From the NCBI RefSeq assembly GCF_030272615.1, contig NC_081406.1, positions 112,497,783 through 112,561,782 of the forward strand: a stretch of DNA of 64,000 nucleotides, given 5' to 3'. How positions within the stretch are numbered: the stretch's first letter is position 1; each line of letters starts with the position of its first letter. A program made the translations under genes and the position numbers. This DNA comes from Cryptomeria japonica. Its lineage: Eukaryota; Streptophyta; Pinopsida; Cupressales; Cupressaceae. The notes under the pieces were generated by a model. It was not told the DNA's origin, did not search any database, and saw nothing but the letters and a program-made list of their open reading frames with translations. Below, one piece after another: positions 1 to 11,090 of the stretch.

Positions 1-2016
1 TACCCATCGCTGTTCCAGTCATTGTGTTGTACTCACTGTATTCATCATCGAATTGTTCATTGCTGTATATTCATAAATTGCTGTTCACTTAAACACATCA
101 CACTTGAGTCTCCAGATCGCTGCATTTCAGACTTTAAATATTCTTTCATAGAAATACTTTCTAGTCACTCTTTAGACATGTCGCTGCCAATAATACAGGT
201 CACTGCCTTTTTAATTACTGTTCAGAACATGCTTCATGTCTAAATACCTGTAGTTGCTGTTCTTGTCTACACATATACATATTTCTTTGTTGCGTTCTTA
301 ACAAGTGTCTTTGATCAGTATAATGATTCGTTTATTTTAAACAACATATAGATGCGTTTCTTTAAGTGCATAGTCTTTTACCGTGACAGAAAGAGAAATT
401 CTTGCTTTATCGATCATATTGTATTTTTTTAATATTATTATCAATAATAGTAGATCGCTGTGTTATTGTCCATCTTTCTTCATAACCAATTTTAGAGATA
501 AACTCCCCATTAAGCTATCTTCTTTCTAAATTAATTCGGCAATGATGATTGTTCATTACTTTGCTGAAGATATTCTCATTAGTCACGTAAATGAATCCCA
601 ATATCCTCCAGTAGTCTTCACGCCCGCTTTTGAATTGCAGCAGTCAATTGCTGATCCTCCAGTATGTTTTGAATTGCACCCGATAGTGCTATATTCAATA
701 TTTTCATACCTTATTGTAAATGGCAGAATTATAATATTGGACAGCTTATTGTTTTCTTTTGACATATTATTTCTTTCTTTAGAATGGGTGATACTCCATA
801 GACAATGGCGCTGTTTTCTCTAAACAATATCTCTTACTCCACTATAGGCATAATCGTTGCATATTATAAACTTCTTAATACAATCGCTGTCATTGACATT
901 TCAATTAGAATCACCACCTTTGTTCATCATGGAATCGCTGCTCTTAAACAAGTCGATGGTATTATTTAGAGAGTCACTGTTGTATATATTAATCTCCAGT
1001 ATATCCACTGCTTCTCTTTGATGCTTTATAAAGTCGACCACAAGCTGCATATTATAATCACATTAAATCATGTATGCTTGCCTAATGAAATTGCACCAAA
1101 TCGCTGTATAATTCTTTTAGCTTTATAATGTGCTGACTATGATGGTTACTGACTGTGATAGTCACTGTTTTGACTTTCTATTGTATGCGTTGTAGCTGCT
1201 GACTTAAAATCATGACTGCTCACACTTTTATACACTCTATCAGGTATCCGTATATCCATTGTGCATTATCATATATGTTATAGTCTTTACTATCAGTGCT
1301 ATCCATGTATATTGAAGTCAACCATCTTAATGAGTATGCTGTTCATTTTATATCACTGTCATTAAGAACCGAGTCACCGTCTTTCTAATTTCAATTGCTG
1401 CTACTTAATGATATTCATTGTTGACTTTAGTATCTTTTCCTTTTGATTATTTCATCCTATCTAAGATACAATTTCTTAAATATAATCAATGTATTTATGT
1501 TCTTTGCTGAAAGATTTGTATCAACAAATCTTATTTGGCAACAACCATTTCTCATGCCACCTTTGACATCAATAATTTCTCATGCCACCTTTGACATCAA
1601 TGACAATTTGTTTATGACACTATCTTCTTACTTGACGTCAATGACAACATTTCCAACAAATATGACTCAAGCTCTTTGCACACCCCGCCCCATGGATTCT
1701 GATGTGAATGAGTATATAATTAATATTCTACACAAACTTTAAAATTAGTACTATAATGCACTATTATAGATGGCACTTCGACAGGCAGAGAGTAAACCCC
1801 TATAGTTTATAATTAATGACAAGTACTATAAAGTACTTTTAATATTTAAACTATTATAGACTACGAATATATATTAATAGTTATATAATAAGCTGTAAAT
1901 TAAAAATAATGTAAAATTTATAATGTATATATATTTGATGGAGGAAACTTGAGTTTTTAGCTTGGTCTGAAGTTCTGAACCCAGAGAGAGACCGCTTAGA
2001 AAGGGTCACTTCCCAC
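1..2016. other. Gene-free AT-rich stretch with a recurring TCGCTG-type word
   Basis: I see no convincing gene, and the reading frames are short with no recognisable domain. Exact TCGCTG occurs at 7, 117, 181, 455, 884, 935 and 1101 on the plus strand. Many one-base variants (TTGCTG, TCACTG, TTACTG) lie between them, and the word fades out after about 1430. Nothing ties it to a known repeat family. From about 1740 to 1990 the DNA is plain AT-rich sequence that forms the target of the copia insertion. Confidence 0.5.
1548..1600. repeat. Short tandem duplication, 25 bp units, 28 bp period
   Basis: The 25 bp at 1548-1572 is repeated exactly at 1576-1600, with three bases between the copies. A third partial match to the end of the unit (GACATCAATGACAA-like text) follows. 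It looks like a local slippage event. Confidence 0.8.
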
Positions 2017-2021
2017 AAGGC

Positions 2022-2829
2022 TGTTAGTTGTAATTAGGGTGAAGAGCGGATTCCAATTGCCTAAGGCAACATTGGAATCCGCCCTTTAGGGCTGGGCCCT
2101 CTTTTCCTTCACATGCCACTCTTAGGGCTGGGCCCTCTCTCTCACGCCAACATAAAATAGGGCAGACCCTATCCTCACGCCACTTGATGTGGCTTTATAA
2201 AAACATGCTAAGGAATAATAATAAATAAAAAGTTATTTTATGTTAAGCCGACTTTAGAGGTTTATACCTAGAGGAAGATATATATATGAGTTCATCAAAT
2301 GAAGTAAAGACATTCATATCACACATACAATGCGATCTGCTCTGCTCCTAAATGCGATCTGCTCTGCTCCTAAATGCGATCTGCCCTCCTACACTTGGCG
2401 AATCTGCTCCTTGGTGAACTGCAAGAACATTTAGCTACATGCTGCTTCAGCCTATCGAAGTTATCTTCTGCTGGCAGATGTCTTGATCATCTACAACTAG
2501 GGACATCACCTTGGCAACTTGTTGTTTGGACAGCAATCAAAGATAAGTGTTGTAATCAGAATATTGTATTTAAGGCATAATCAGATCTAAGGATCTTTCT
2601 TGCTGGGTTGTTCCTCCTAGAAGGTTTTCCCAAGGTACTTGTGTGTTGTGTGTTCATTTTGTTCATTTCTTAACTTTTACTTGTGTGTTGTGTGTTCATT
2701 TTGTTCATTTCTTAACTTTTACTTAATTCTGGAAATTCCTAAGTACTATCAGCAATTCATATAATCTGGAAATTAAGTTAAATTCCTATTTTCTGAGTAT
2801 TGAATTAATCTAAAAGACTAAAGTTAACA
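2022..2829 (+). repeat. 5' LTR of copia-1
   Basis: 808 bp, TG...CA. A TATAAAA box at 2196-2202 implies transcription starting about 25-35 bp downstream. Near its 5' end a 12 bp inverted repeat (GCGGATTCCAAT, 2047-2058, with its complement at 2071-2082) encloses a further TTGCC/GGCAA pairing, so the U3 can form a strong hairpin. Two features differ from the 3' LTR. A 42 bp tandem duplication is present at 2637-2678 and 2679-2720, and a GCGATCTGCTCTGCTCC-type run is repeated near 2331-2380. Confidence 0.93.
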
Positions 2830-2841
2830 TGGTATCAGAGC
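2830..2841 (+). other. Primer-binding site of copia-1
   Basis: TGGTATCAGAGC directly follows the 5' LTR. This is the standard plant copia site complementary to the 3' end of initiator methionine tRNA, used to prime minus-strand synthesis. Confidence 0.95.
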
Positions 2842-2922
2842 TATAGGCTAGATCAACTTTCAGATTTCAGAATTTAGTACTCTTTTATTTCCAGATTGTT
2901 GTCTCATTCACAGGTCAGGTCA

Positions 2923-3719
2923 ATGGAGCTGAAAGTTGAAGATAGGCTTGATGGAAATCTCAACTTTGCTGCATGGAAGGTTCGAATCATGGTTGCTCTA
3001 GAGGAAGAAGATCTTCTTCACTTCATAGAAGCGAAAGAGCTAACTGAATCTACGGATGCAGCTGAGCTAAAGCAATTCAAAAGGGACGTTGTCAAGGTCA
3101 GAAAGCTTCTTATTGATTCAGTTAAAGACCACCTAGTCACCTCCATTGCCTCATTCACTACTGCAAGAGAAATATTCAGTCATCTACAAGGTACCTATGA
3201 AATTAACAATCTCAGTAAGGCAGTTACTTTAAGGCAACAATTATTAATATCAAAATGTCAAAAGAAGATTGTGCTATGTATTTTATGAGGATTTCAGAAC
3301 TAAAGAATCAGCTAGGTACTATTGGACATAACATAGAAGACAAGGATCTTATTATGATTGCCCTAAATGGTCTACCACACTCATGGGAGTCCTTTATTCA
3401 AACCATAAGTGGTAGAACTGAGTTACCCACCCTTGATCGCCTTAAGAATGATTGCATTCAAGAAGAGTCGCATCTTATCACAAGGGGACAACTCAAAAGT
3501 CCTCAAGTAAATGATCAACACATGCTTGCAGCCCAATGCAAGAAAGGTGGAAATTGGAAGAAGTATTATCCCAAGAGGAATAGAGATTTCAGACCACCTA
3601 GTTCTCAGAATTCTTGGAAGAAGCCAAGAGATATCTCTCGTGTTCGATGTTTCAAATGTGACAAATTTGGCCACTATGCTAAAGAATGTCAGAATGATCC
3701 TATGCAAAGAGAAGCCAAC
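2923..3719 (+). pseudogene. gag: copia-1 gag (capsid/nucleocapsid), frameshifted
   Basis: Gag builds the virus-like particle and binds element RNA. The likely start is the ATG at 2923 (MELKVEDRLDGNLNFAAWK), because such a DRLDG..NFAAWK opening is typical of plant copia gag; an in-frame ATG at 2896 would add nine residues. The frame changes between about 3255 and 3288, after which the capsid homology continues (LNGLPHSWESFIQTIS). A CCHC zinc knuckle, CFKCDKFGHYAKEC, is encoded at 3648-3689 with Cys-X2-Cys-X4-His-X4-Cys spacing intact. The single-base frame change separates the two halves, so this copy is non-functional as read. Confidence 0.9.
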
Positions 3720-4181
3720 CTAAATGAAGTCTCAGAACAAAATGATGACTTCTTATTCATCTCTGCCCTGTCAAGCAGCATACCCACAGACAGTAACACA
3801 TGGTTGATTGATAGTGGTGCTTCCAGACACATCACAGGCTACCGTGATCACCTTTCAGACTTAGTAGAAAAGGATATCAGTCTACATGTGGTAATTGGTG
3901 ACGATGCTCGATATTCGGTAAGAGGTTCTGGCACTACTTCTTTAAATTTAGACTCTGGTATTTCACTTCACCTTAGTGATATCTTGTTTGTTCCTGGAAT
4001 TAAAAGAAACTTAATTTCCATTTCTGCTCTAGAAGAAAAAGGTTATCAAATAGCATTTTCTGAGGGAAAAGTACTTGCTTGGCCTAAGAAATCTAGTTTT
4101 AAATTTGCTCGTGTAATAGGTAATAGATATGATAGTTTATATAAGCTCTCTACTAACCCTTTTCAAGCCCTCATTCATTAA
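3720..4181 (+). pseudogene. copia-1 aspartic protease region
   Basis: This is the element protease that would cut the polyprotein. The active-site triad is visible as LIDSGASRH, with Asp at 3810-3812 followed by Ser-Gly. Downstream runs the usual VLFVPG-like block (DILFVPGIKRNLISISALEEKGY), which in copia links protease to integrase. The frame ends in a stop at 4179-4181, and homology resumes in the frame that started at about 4129. A frame change therefore breaks the junction to integrase. Confidence 0.88.
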
Positions 4182-5322
4182 TGAGGCTCCCGAATCCTGT
4201 GAGCTATGGCATAAAAGACTTGGACACTTACATTATCAAGCTCTTCCCTCCCTTGGAAAGTTAGTCAAAGGTATGCCTAAATGCAGTCAAATTCATGATG
4301 ATACATGCAAAGGTTGTGCCTTAGGTAAAAATGTTAAAAGCCCTTTTCATAAAAGTGAAAGTAGAGCTAAAAATAAATTAGAACTTGTTCACTCTGATTT
4401 ATGTGGTCTTATGTCTATAGCATCTCCTAGTAGATTTCTTTATTATGTAATCTTCATAGATGATTTCTCTAGAAAAACTTGGATCTACTTCTTGAAATCT
4501 AAAGAATCTAATGAAGTCTTAAGTAGATTTAAAGAGTTTAAGGCATTGACTGAAAACACCTCTGGTAAAAGAATTAAATGTTTAAGATCTGACAATGGAG
4601 GTGAGTATACCTCTGGTAGCTTTCATGATTTTTGTGTTGAGTCAGGAATTAAGAGGGAGTTCTGTGTTCCATACAACCCTTAGCAAAATGGAGTTGCTGA
4701 AAGGAAGAATAGAACAATTGTTGAGGCTGCAAAGGCTATGATTCATGATCAAGATCTGCAGACCTTTCTATGGGCTGAAGCTTCTAGAACAGTGATATAT
4801 ATTCAGAATAGATGTCCTCACCGTGTTCTAAAGAATATGACTCCTAAAGAAGCCTTCACAGGATCCAAACCTGACATCAGTCACTTAAGAATTTTTGGAA
4901 GTCTTGTGTATGTTCATGTGCCCAAGGAAAAGCGAACCAAGTTGGAGCCCTCCGGAAAGAAAGGCATGCTAGTTGGATACAGTGAATCATCCAAGGCCTT
5001 CAAAATCTATATTCCAGGTCAAAGGTATGTTGAGGTAAGTACGGATGTTACTTTTGAAGAAGATATTGCCTTTAAGAAATCAAAAGGGTCTCTTGTTAGT
5101 GATGAAGTTAATGACAATCAAGATATGAATGTTGATACTAACCCTGAGATTCAGAGGGAGCCTATTGAACCTCCACCTCAAGAAAAGCATAATGATCCAC
5201 CGGAGCCAATGAATCCCACTGATATTCCTAGTGACATCTTTGTTAGCAAAAAGAGGCCACTTTGGGTAAGAAACACCATTCCAGACGCTAAAAGATTTGC
5301 TGCTCCCAGTGGGACTTTTTGA
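4182..5322 (+). pseudogene. copia-1 integrase, with two in-frame stops
   Basis: Integrase inserts the cDNA into host DNA. The N-terminal zinc-binding region is visible as LWHKRLGHLHY followed about 30 residues later by CKGC (His-His-Cys-Cys). The catalytic core shows LVHSDLCG, IDDFSRKTW and LRSDNGGEYTS, and the Glu motif lies in GVAERKNRT. A TAG at 4681-4683 sits exactly where the conserved Gln before QNGVAERKNR is expected, consistent with C-to-T decay of a CAG codon. The C-terminal part (HLRIFGSLVYVHVPKEKR, then GMLVGYSESSKAFKIY) is the usual GKLVD-type region. A second stop (TGA) lies at 5320-5322. Confidence 0.9.
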
Positions 5323-6252
5323 GAAACCAAGAGACCTCAAGTATTCTCCAACTACGTTGCATTGATGAGCAATCTCATTGAGTCTGAGCCATGCAATGTT
5401 AAAGAAGCCTTGAACCATCATGCCTGGAAGCTGGCTATGGATGAAGAGTATCAGTCAATCATTAAGAATGATGTTTGGGACATTGTGCCTAGACCCAAAG
5501 GTAAATCTGTTGTTTCCTCTAAATGGTTATTCAAAATTAAACATAATGCTGATGATAGTATTGAAAAATATAAGGCTAGATTTGTAGCTCGTGGTTTTTC
5601 TCAAAAGGAAGGCATAGACTATGAATAAACATTTGCTCATGTTGCTAGATATACCTCTATTAGAACTATAATAGCTATTGCTGCAGCTAGAGGTTGGAAG
5701 CTACATCAAATGGATGTTAAGACTGCCTTCCTTAATGGTGTCATTGAGGAAGAAGTCTATATTGAACAACCTGAGGGTTATGAAATTGAGGATAGAGAAT
5801 CGCATGTGTGCAGATTGAAGAAAGCTCTATATGGCCTCAAACAGGCCCCTCGTGCTTGGTATGAAAGAATTGATAAGTACTTGTTAAGTTTAGGATTTTG
5901 TAAAAATGATGTTGACTCTAACATCTACTTTAAGATATCTAATGATGAAATGCTAATTCTAGTTCTATATGTGGATGATTTATATCTTACTGGTAAAGAT
6001 GAACTTAATATTAGATGTAAGAAAGAATTAGCTTCATGAAAGACTTAGGCCTAATGCATTATTTTCTAGGTCTAGAAGTATGGCAAAGATCTAACGAAAT
6101 TTTTCTAAGTCAAGGAAAGTATACTATTGATATTTTGAAAAGATTTAGAATGATGGATTGTAAACCTATGTCTACTCTATGGAATCTAACTTAAAGAAGC
6201 TAAGTGTTTCTACAGCTAACTGTAATTTGCAGATCCATCGGAGTATAGGCAG
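5323..6252 (+). pseudogene. copia-1 reverse transcriptase, interrupted
   Basis: The RT domain starts near WKLAMDEEYQSIIKNDVWD, passes VSSKWLFKIK and KARFVARGFSQKEGIDYE, and reaches MDVKTAFLNG and KALYGLKQAPRAWYERI. The catalytic YVDD is encoded at 5968-5979, so the two metal-binding aspartates are still present. A TAA at 5626-5628 stands in place of a codon just after the GIDYE motif. The frame shifts by about 6036 (KDLGLMHYFLG continues in another frame) and back near 6180. Thumb sequences then follow in the original frame. Confidence 0.9.
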
Positions 6253-6936
6253 TTGATTGGATCATTGATGTATCTAGTTAACACTAAACCAAACATATGT
6301 TATGCAATGAATGCTCTTAGCCAGTTCATGAACTTGCCCAAACATGTTCATCTCGTTGCAGCCAAGCACATTCTAAGATACTTACGAGGCACAGCTGGTT
6401 ATGGGCTGAAGTATCCACTTAACACTTCAATAACCTTGGAGAGTTACTCAGATGCAGATTGGGCTGGAAGTGTCAAAGACAGGAAAAACACTTCTGGTAT
6501 TTGTTTCAGCTTAGGATCCGTTGTGATCTCTTGGGCTTGCAGAAAACAATCCTCTATTGCACTAAGTACTGCTGAAGCTGAGTATATTGCAGCAAGTGTT
6601 GCTTCTAGAGAAGCTGTGTGGCTTCGTAAGCTTCTTGCTGGGTTGTTTGGACAACCTTGGGTACCTACAGTTATACACTGTGATAATCAGAGTTGTATCA
6701 AGATGTTTGTCAATCCAGTGTTTCATGACAAGTCAAAACATGTGGAAACTCATTACCACTTCATTCGAGATATGGTGCAAAGAGGTGCTATTCAACTAAA
6801 GTATGTCAGCACTGATGATCAGGTTGCAGATATCCTCACCAAGCCTCTATCCAAGGTGAAGTTTGTGTACTTCAAAGACAGGCTCAAGATATCAGAAAAT
6901 GAGACCTTGGTTGAGAGGGAGTCTCTTCCCCAGTGA
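6253..6936 (+). pseudogene. copia-1 RT tail and RNase H
   Basis: An uninterrupted 227-codon stretch. The opening IGSLMYLVNTKPNICYAMN and HLVAAKHILRYLRGT are the standard copia block before RNase H. RNase H motifs follow in order: YSDADWAGSVKDRKNTSG, WACRKQSSIALSTAEAEYI, HCDNQSCIKM and the terminal QVADILTKPLSK. The catalytic acidic residues appear retained. The polyprotein would end at the TGA at 6934-6936. This is the best preserved coding part of the element. Confidence 0.92.
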
Positions 6937-6949
6937 TGCATTGTGTTGC

Positions 6950-7262
6950 ATCTACCACCCTCTGCGGGCAATGTAAGGTGGTAATCTTCTCAGGGAGAAG
7001 AATTATTGTTACCATCCTCTAAAGGCAATGTAAGATGGTAGAAAAGATCCTCACCACCCTCTGAGGGCAATGTAAGGTGGCTTCAGTCTTTGCTTGTGCG
7101 CAAGATGAAAGGATCTTTTGTTATGTAATTCCAATCTTTGCTTGTGTGCAAGATGGAAGACCTTTGATTATGTAATTCCACTCTATGCTTGTGTGCAAGA
7201 TGGAAGTCTACTATGTTATGATTATGTAATCCATTCTTTGTTTGTGTGCAAGATGGAAGATA
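6950..7262 (+). repeat. Two families of short tandem repeats just before the 3' LTR
   Basis: Three copies of an imperfect unit built around CACCCTCTGAGGGCAATG (about 6953, 7013 and 7053) are followed by four copies of TTTGCTTGTGTGCAAGATGG (about 7087, 7136, 7181 and 7237). The second unit contains GCTTGTGTGCAAG, which can pair with itself. Such 3' UTR repeats upstream of the polypurine tract are common in plant copia elements and often vary in number. Confidence 0.85.
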
Positions 7263-7296
7263 GCAATATTCTGAATATATTCTCTTCTCCCTAATT

Positions 7297-7305
7297 AAGA
7301 GGGAG
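7297..7305 (+). other. Polypurine tract of copia-1
   Basis: AAGAGGGAG abuts the 3' LTR and would prime plus-strand synthesis. Confidence 0.8.
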
Positions 7306-8089
7306 TGTTAGTTGTAATTAGGGTGAAGAGCGGATTCCAATTGCCTAAGGCAACATTGGAATCTGCCCTTTAGGGTTGGGCCCTCTTTTCCTTCACACGC
7401 CACTCTTAAGGCTGGGCCCTTCTCCCACACACCACTCTTAGGGTTGGGCCCTCTCTCTCACGCCAACATAAAATAGGGCAGACCCTATCCTCACGCCACT
7501 TGATGTGGCTTTATAAAAACATGCTAAGGACTAATAATAAATAAAAAGTTATTTTATGCTAAGCCGACTTTAGAGATTTATACCTAGAGGAAGATATATA
7601 TATATGAGTTCTCAAATGAAGTAAAGACATTCATATCACACATACAATGCGATCTGCTCTTCTCCTAATGTGATCTGCCCTCCTACACTTGGCGAATCTG
7701 CTCCTTGGTGAATTACAAGAACATTTAGCTACATGCTGCTTCAGCCTATCGAAGTTATCTTCTGCTGTTGGATGTCTTGATCATCTACAACTAGGGCATC
7801 ACTCTACATCACCTTGGCAACTTCCTGTTTGGACAACAATCAGAGATAAGTGTTGTAATCAGAATATTGTATTTAAGGCATAATCAGATCTGAGGATCTT
7901 TCTTGCTGGTTTTTCCTCCTAGGAGGTTTTCCCAGGGTACTTGTGTGTTGTGTGTTCATTTTGTTCATTTCTTAACTTTTACTCAATTCTGGAAATTCCG
8001 AAGTACTATCAGCAATTCATATAATCTGGAAATTAAGTTAAATTCCTATTTTCTGAGTATTGAATTAATCTAAAAGACTAAAGTTAACA
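7306..8089 (+). repeat. 3' LTR of copia-1
   Basis: 784 bp, TG...CA, close to the 5' LTR apart from indels. It lacks the 42 bp duplication seen there. Instead it carries an extra copy of a CACGCCACTCTTAGGGCTGG-like block near 7395-7450. The TATA box is at about 7512-7518. The paired indels show that the two LTRs have diverged since insertion. Confidence 0.93.
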
Positions 8090-8106
8090 AAGGCCATTTT
8101 TGGAGA

Positions 8107-8307
8107 GCCATCATTTCTCACACTTCACTTGTTCAAAACTCGCGAGCTCAACAACCCAGCAAAGGTAGAAGGCCTACAAGCCCAATGGCCCAACAGTGGT
8201 TGGAGGGAAGCCATCATTTCTCACACTTCACTTGTTCAAAACTCGCGAGCTCAACAGCCCAACGAAGGTAGAAGACCTACAAGCCCAATGGCCCAACAGT
8301 GGTTGGA
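8107..8307. repeat. Tandem duplication, 98 bp units, 103 bp period
   Basis: 8107-8204 is repeated at 8210-8307 with only a few substitutions. It flanks copia-1 in the older host sequence. I see no coding function. Confidence 0.85.
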
Positions 8308-8480
8308 ACCTTGGTGGTTGCCTCACCAAAGAAGTGTTTCTACCATGACACTAAACATCCGAAAACATATATAATATATATAGATATAGGTATATGATTT
8401 TTAATTTTTAATTTATATAGTTAATTTTTGCTCAAACAAAGACATACAATTCATTATTTGAGCAATATATCCAAAGTGCT

Positions 8481-9416
8481 TGTCATGTCCCCATAAATAT
8501 TGGAAGAGTTATAACTATTTATAGTTATAAAGACAACGTCACTGAGCAGAAAACACGTCATTAAGGGTATCGAGGATTGCATTCCTCCATACCGACGTCT
8601 TAATCTCTTGTAGTACATGACACTTAGGCGCTAAATACAATTATCAACGAACTCGTTTATCAAACTAACCATTTCATTGGTTAGCTATTAACGTGATTCG
8701 AGGAAGGAGTGCGTCAAACCAATGGGTGGCTTCAAACATCATATCCCCTCACCAATAAGGTATATACTAAAGATCGAAGCACTCAAAAGGGAGGGAGGAT
8801 ATTATACAAGTTATTTTGGAGAGAGAGAGTCTGTGTGATAGCAGAAGGGAAACGGGGATTTCAAATCCATAGCCGACAGCTGACAAATACAAATCATACC
8901 CCAAAGACGCCAGTCGGATGCAAGCATCAGACGTTAAAGGCTAGAGACCGAATCACCTATGTCATTGACACCCTCACCTTAATCGTATAGTCTGCATGGC
9001 CAAAGGCCAAATGATGTAACCAGCTGCGACAGTTTATCAATCCAACAAGACTCGGATCTCTTTAGCGAAGCGATCATAACAAGAACGATAGTACCTCTCA
9101 AATAGCCACTATATCTCAAACATAGAAGAAGATAGTCTATCATATCAGATGGGAAGGGCTTGCACGCTATAAAACAGAATATCAGATCCATTATAAAATT
9201 GCAATATAAATATATAGCACCGAGTTGTCTCTTGTAACAAGTCCGGGAGGATCAATATATTCTTATATCTATACATCGTTCATCATTCTCATTACAAGTG
9301 ATATTTATTGTCAACTATATCAGTTTCTTGATACTTTCTTAAGGAAAAGACTCTTGTAGTTAAAGTATTAGGTTTTGTCCCAAAATTCATAAGCCATCCT
9401 AATAAGGGACATTACA
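8481..9416 (+). repeat. Left LTR of the LARD
   Basis: 936 bp, highly similar to 17590-18537. The main differences are a 12 bp stretch near 9110 that is absent here and scattered substitutions. A TATAAAA box lies at 9168-9174 within GCTATAAAACAG. Confidence 0.93.
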
Positions 9417-9417
9417 G

Positions 9418-9429
9418 TGGTAGCAGAGC
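9418..9429 (+). other. Primer-binding site of the LARD
   Basis: TGGTAGCAGAGC, one base after the left LTR. It is one substitution from the canonical TGGTATCAGAGC initiator-Met-tRNA site. Confidence 0.85.
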
Positions 9430-9915
9430 ATGATCCTGCCATCATGCAGGGTAAAAAAAGATAAATCAAGAGCAACACTTTCATAGTTACCAACATTATT
9501 GATTCTATTAGACATAGCAACAAGGGCAACAAGTTCATTACATGGTCCATCATCACACTTGGAAGAGCAATTGGAGGTATTTGCAAATTGGAAGATCATC
9601 ATCAGCATACTTATCAAAGACAACTATGTTTGAGAATGTATAGATCATGAATTAAATTACCTAAAGAGTAAAAGTTGGAAATAAGCTTAAATATTAAGAA
9701 GGTCAGTGGAAGACCTATAAATAAACTTGGAGCAAACTTGAAGCATTTATACAAGATTTATAAAGAAGAATGTATGCAGATTGGAGTATAGCATAATTTG
9801 TATGCAGATTGGAGTATAGCATAATTTGTCAAGCCATCAAGGGCTAAATGTGGTGAATCCAAAAGGAAGAAGATATTAAAACATTCAAGAAATAAAGTAC
9901 ACACATAGAGAGGCA
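9430..9915. other. LARD leader, no gene seen
   Basis: AT-rich leader with no credible coding frame. A 29 bp run ending in CATAATTTG (about 9774-9828) is duplicated in tandem. Confidence 0.6.
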
Positions 9916-10500
9916 ACATGGCTCAAGGAAGCTGGCGCGTTGCCTAGATGAGTGGGATGACACAAAGAAGGTCAATCCTCTCTAAGTATAAGGGCTCAAG
10001 GAAGCCAATATGGGGTGGCATGGCTCAAGGAAGTCAACACTCTAGATGAGTAGGATGACACAAAGAAGGTCAATCCCCTCTAAGTATAAGGGCTCGAGGA
10101 AGCCAATATGGGGCGGCATGGCTCAAGGAAGCCAACACCCTAGATTAGTAGGATGACACAAAGAAGGTCAATCCTAAGTAAGTATAAGGGCTCAAGGAAG
10201 CCAAAGGTGGGCAGCTTGGCTCAAGGAAGACAACACCCTAGTAGAGTAGGATGACACGAAGAAGGTCATTCCTCTCTAAAGAATAAGGGCTCAAGGAAGC
10301 CAAAGATGGGCAGCTTGACTCAAGGAAGTCAACGCCCTAAGTACGAATAAGGGCTCAAGGAAGCCAAATGTGGGCAGCTTGACTCAAGGAAGTCATTATC
10401 TCTCAAGATTGGGTAGAGATTGCTCAAGGAAGCCAATCTCCCACATGTGGATAGAATGGCTCAAGGAAGCCAGTCCCTCTCAAGTTGGACAATGGCTTAA
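9916..10500 (+). repeat. GGCTCAAGGAAGCC tandem array in the LARD interior
   Basis: At least ten copies of GGCTCAAGGAAGCC (or GACTCAAGGAAGTC) alternate with two spacer types. One is about 70 bp and contains GATGACACAAAGAAGGTC; the other is about 15 bp and contains ATGGGGCGGCAT or GTGGGCAGCTT. The composite period is about 100 bp. Substitutions in the two ends of the core often match as pairs (GGCT with AGCC, GACT with AGTC), which keeps its short dyad. No reading frame runs through the array. Confidence 0.85.
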
Positions 10501-10999
10501 GGAAGTGTTGTGACGTATTCACACATCGCCGAATTGCAAATGGGGACCCCTACTTTTTTCGCTTTGTGGGGTTTTGCTTTCTAGGTTTTAGAGTTTTGTC
10601 TGTTAGCCTTTGCTTTTCGAGTGTCGCTAGGATGGCAGGCTCTGCTTGAGCTAGGTTGAGTCTTTGGGGCCCCAGAATTAGGGTTTCTTTGAAAGTCTTC
10701 CTTAGGGCCTGGTTTTGATCTTGTTGTTAATTGTGTCTTGCTTGGTGAGTGAGTATCATTCTTGAAGGTCCAAGCTAGGTCAAGTTGGTGAGTGATGAAG
10801 TCTAGAATGTCATCCTGATCTTCAAATGCCCTGAAATTTGGCTAAGTCTGGAATGTCCTGATCCTGAAATTTGGTTGTCTGGAATGTCCTGATCCTGAAA
10901 TTTGACTAAGTCTGGAAAACTGAAGAATCCTCCAAAAACTAGATTTTAAAATATAACTCCTGGAGGTCTGAAACCACTCTCAAACATCCTGATAGTATA

Positions 11000-11059
11000 T
11001 ATGGAATATAACTTAAAGTATAAGGAAATGTCACTTATACTTAAATGTTATATTCCATA
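11000..11059. repeat. Inverted repeat (about 25 bp arms) at the head of hairpin array A
   Basis: TATGGAATATAACTTAAAG at 11000 pairs with its near-complement ending TGTTATATTCCATA at 11059, around a 9 bp loop. The same structure sits at 26931-26986 in copy B, at the same side of its array. Confidence 0.85.
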
Positions 11060-11090
11060 AGATGATCCTGACAGAGAGACCAAAATGTCA

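Larger units (their letters stand above)
2022..8089 (+). mobile_element. Decayed full-length Ty1-copia LTR retrotransposon (copia-1)
   Basis: A complete element of 6068 bp. It is bounded by a perfect 5 bp target-site duplication, AAGGC, at 2017-2021 and 8090-8094. The LTRs are 808 and 784 bp, start TGTTAG and end TTAACA. A primer-binding site and a polypurine tract sit at the expected places. The domain order gag, protease, integrase, reverse transcriptase, RNase H places it in Ty1-copia, where integrase precedes RT. The coding region is broken by in-frame stops (about 4681, 5320, 5626) and by frame changes (about 3255-3288, 4130-4181, 6030 and 6180), so it cannot make a full polyprotein. I do not assign a lineage within copia. 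Confidence 0.95.

Noticed and set aside
5080-5421. 113-codon antisense frame across copia-1 integrase
   Set aside because: It is the shadow of the pol reading frame on the other strand.
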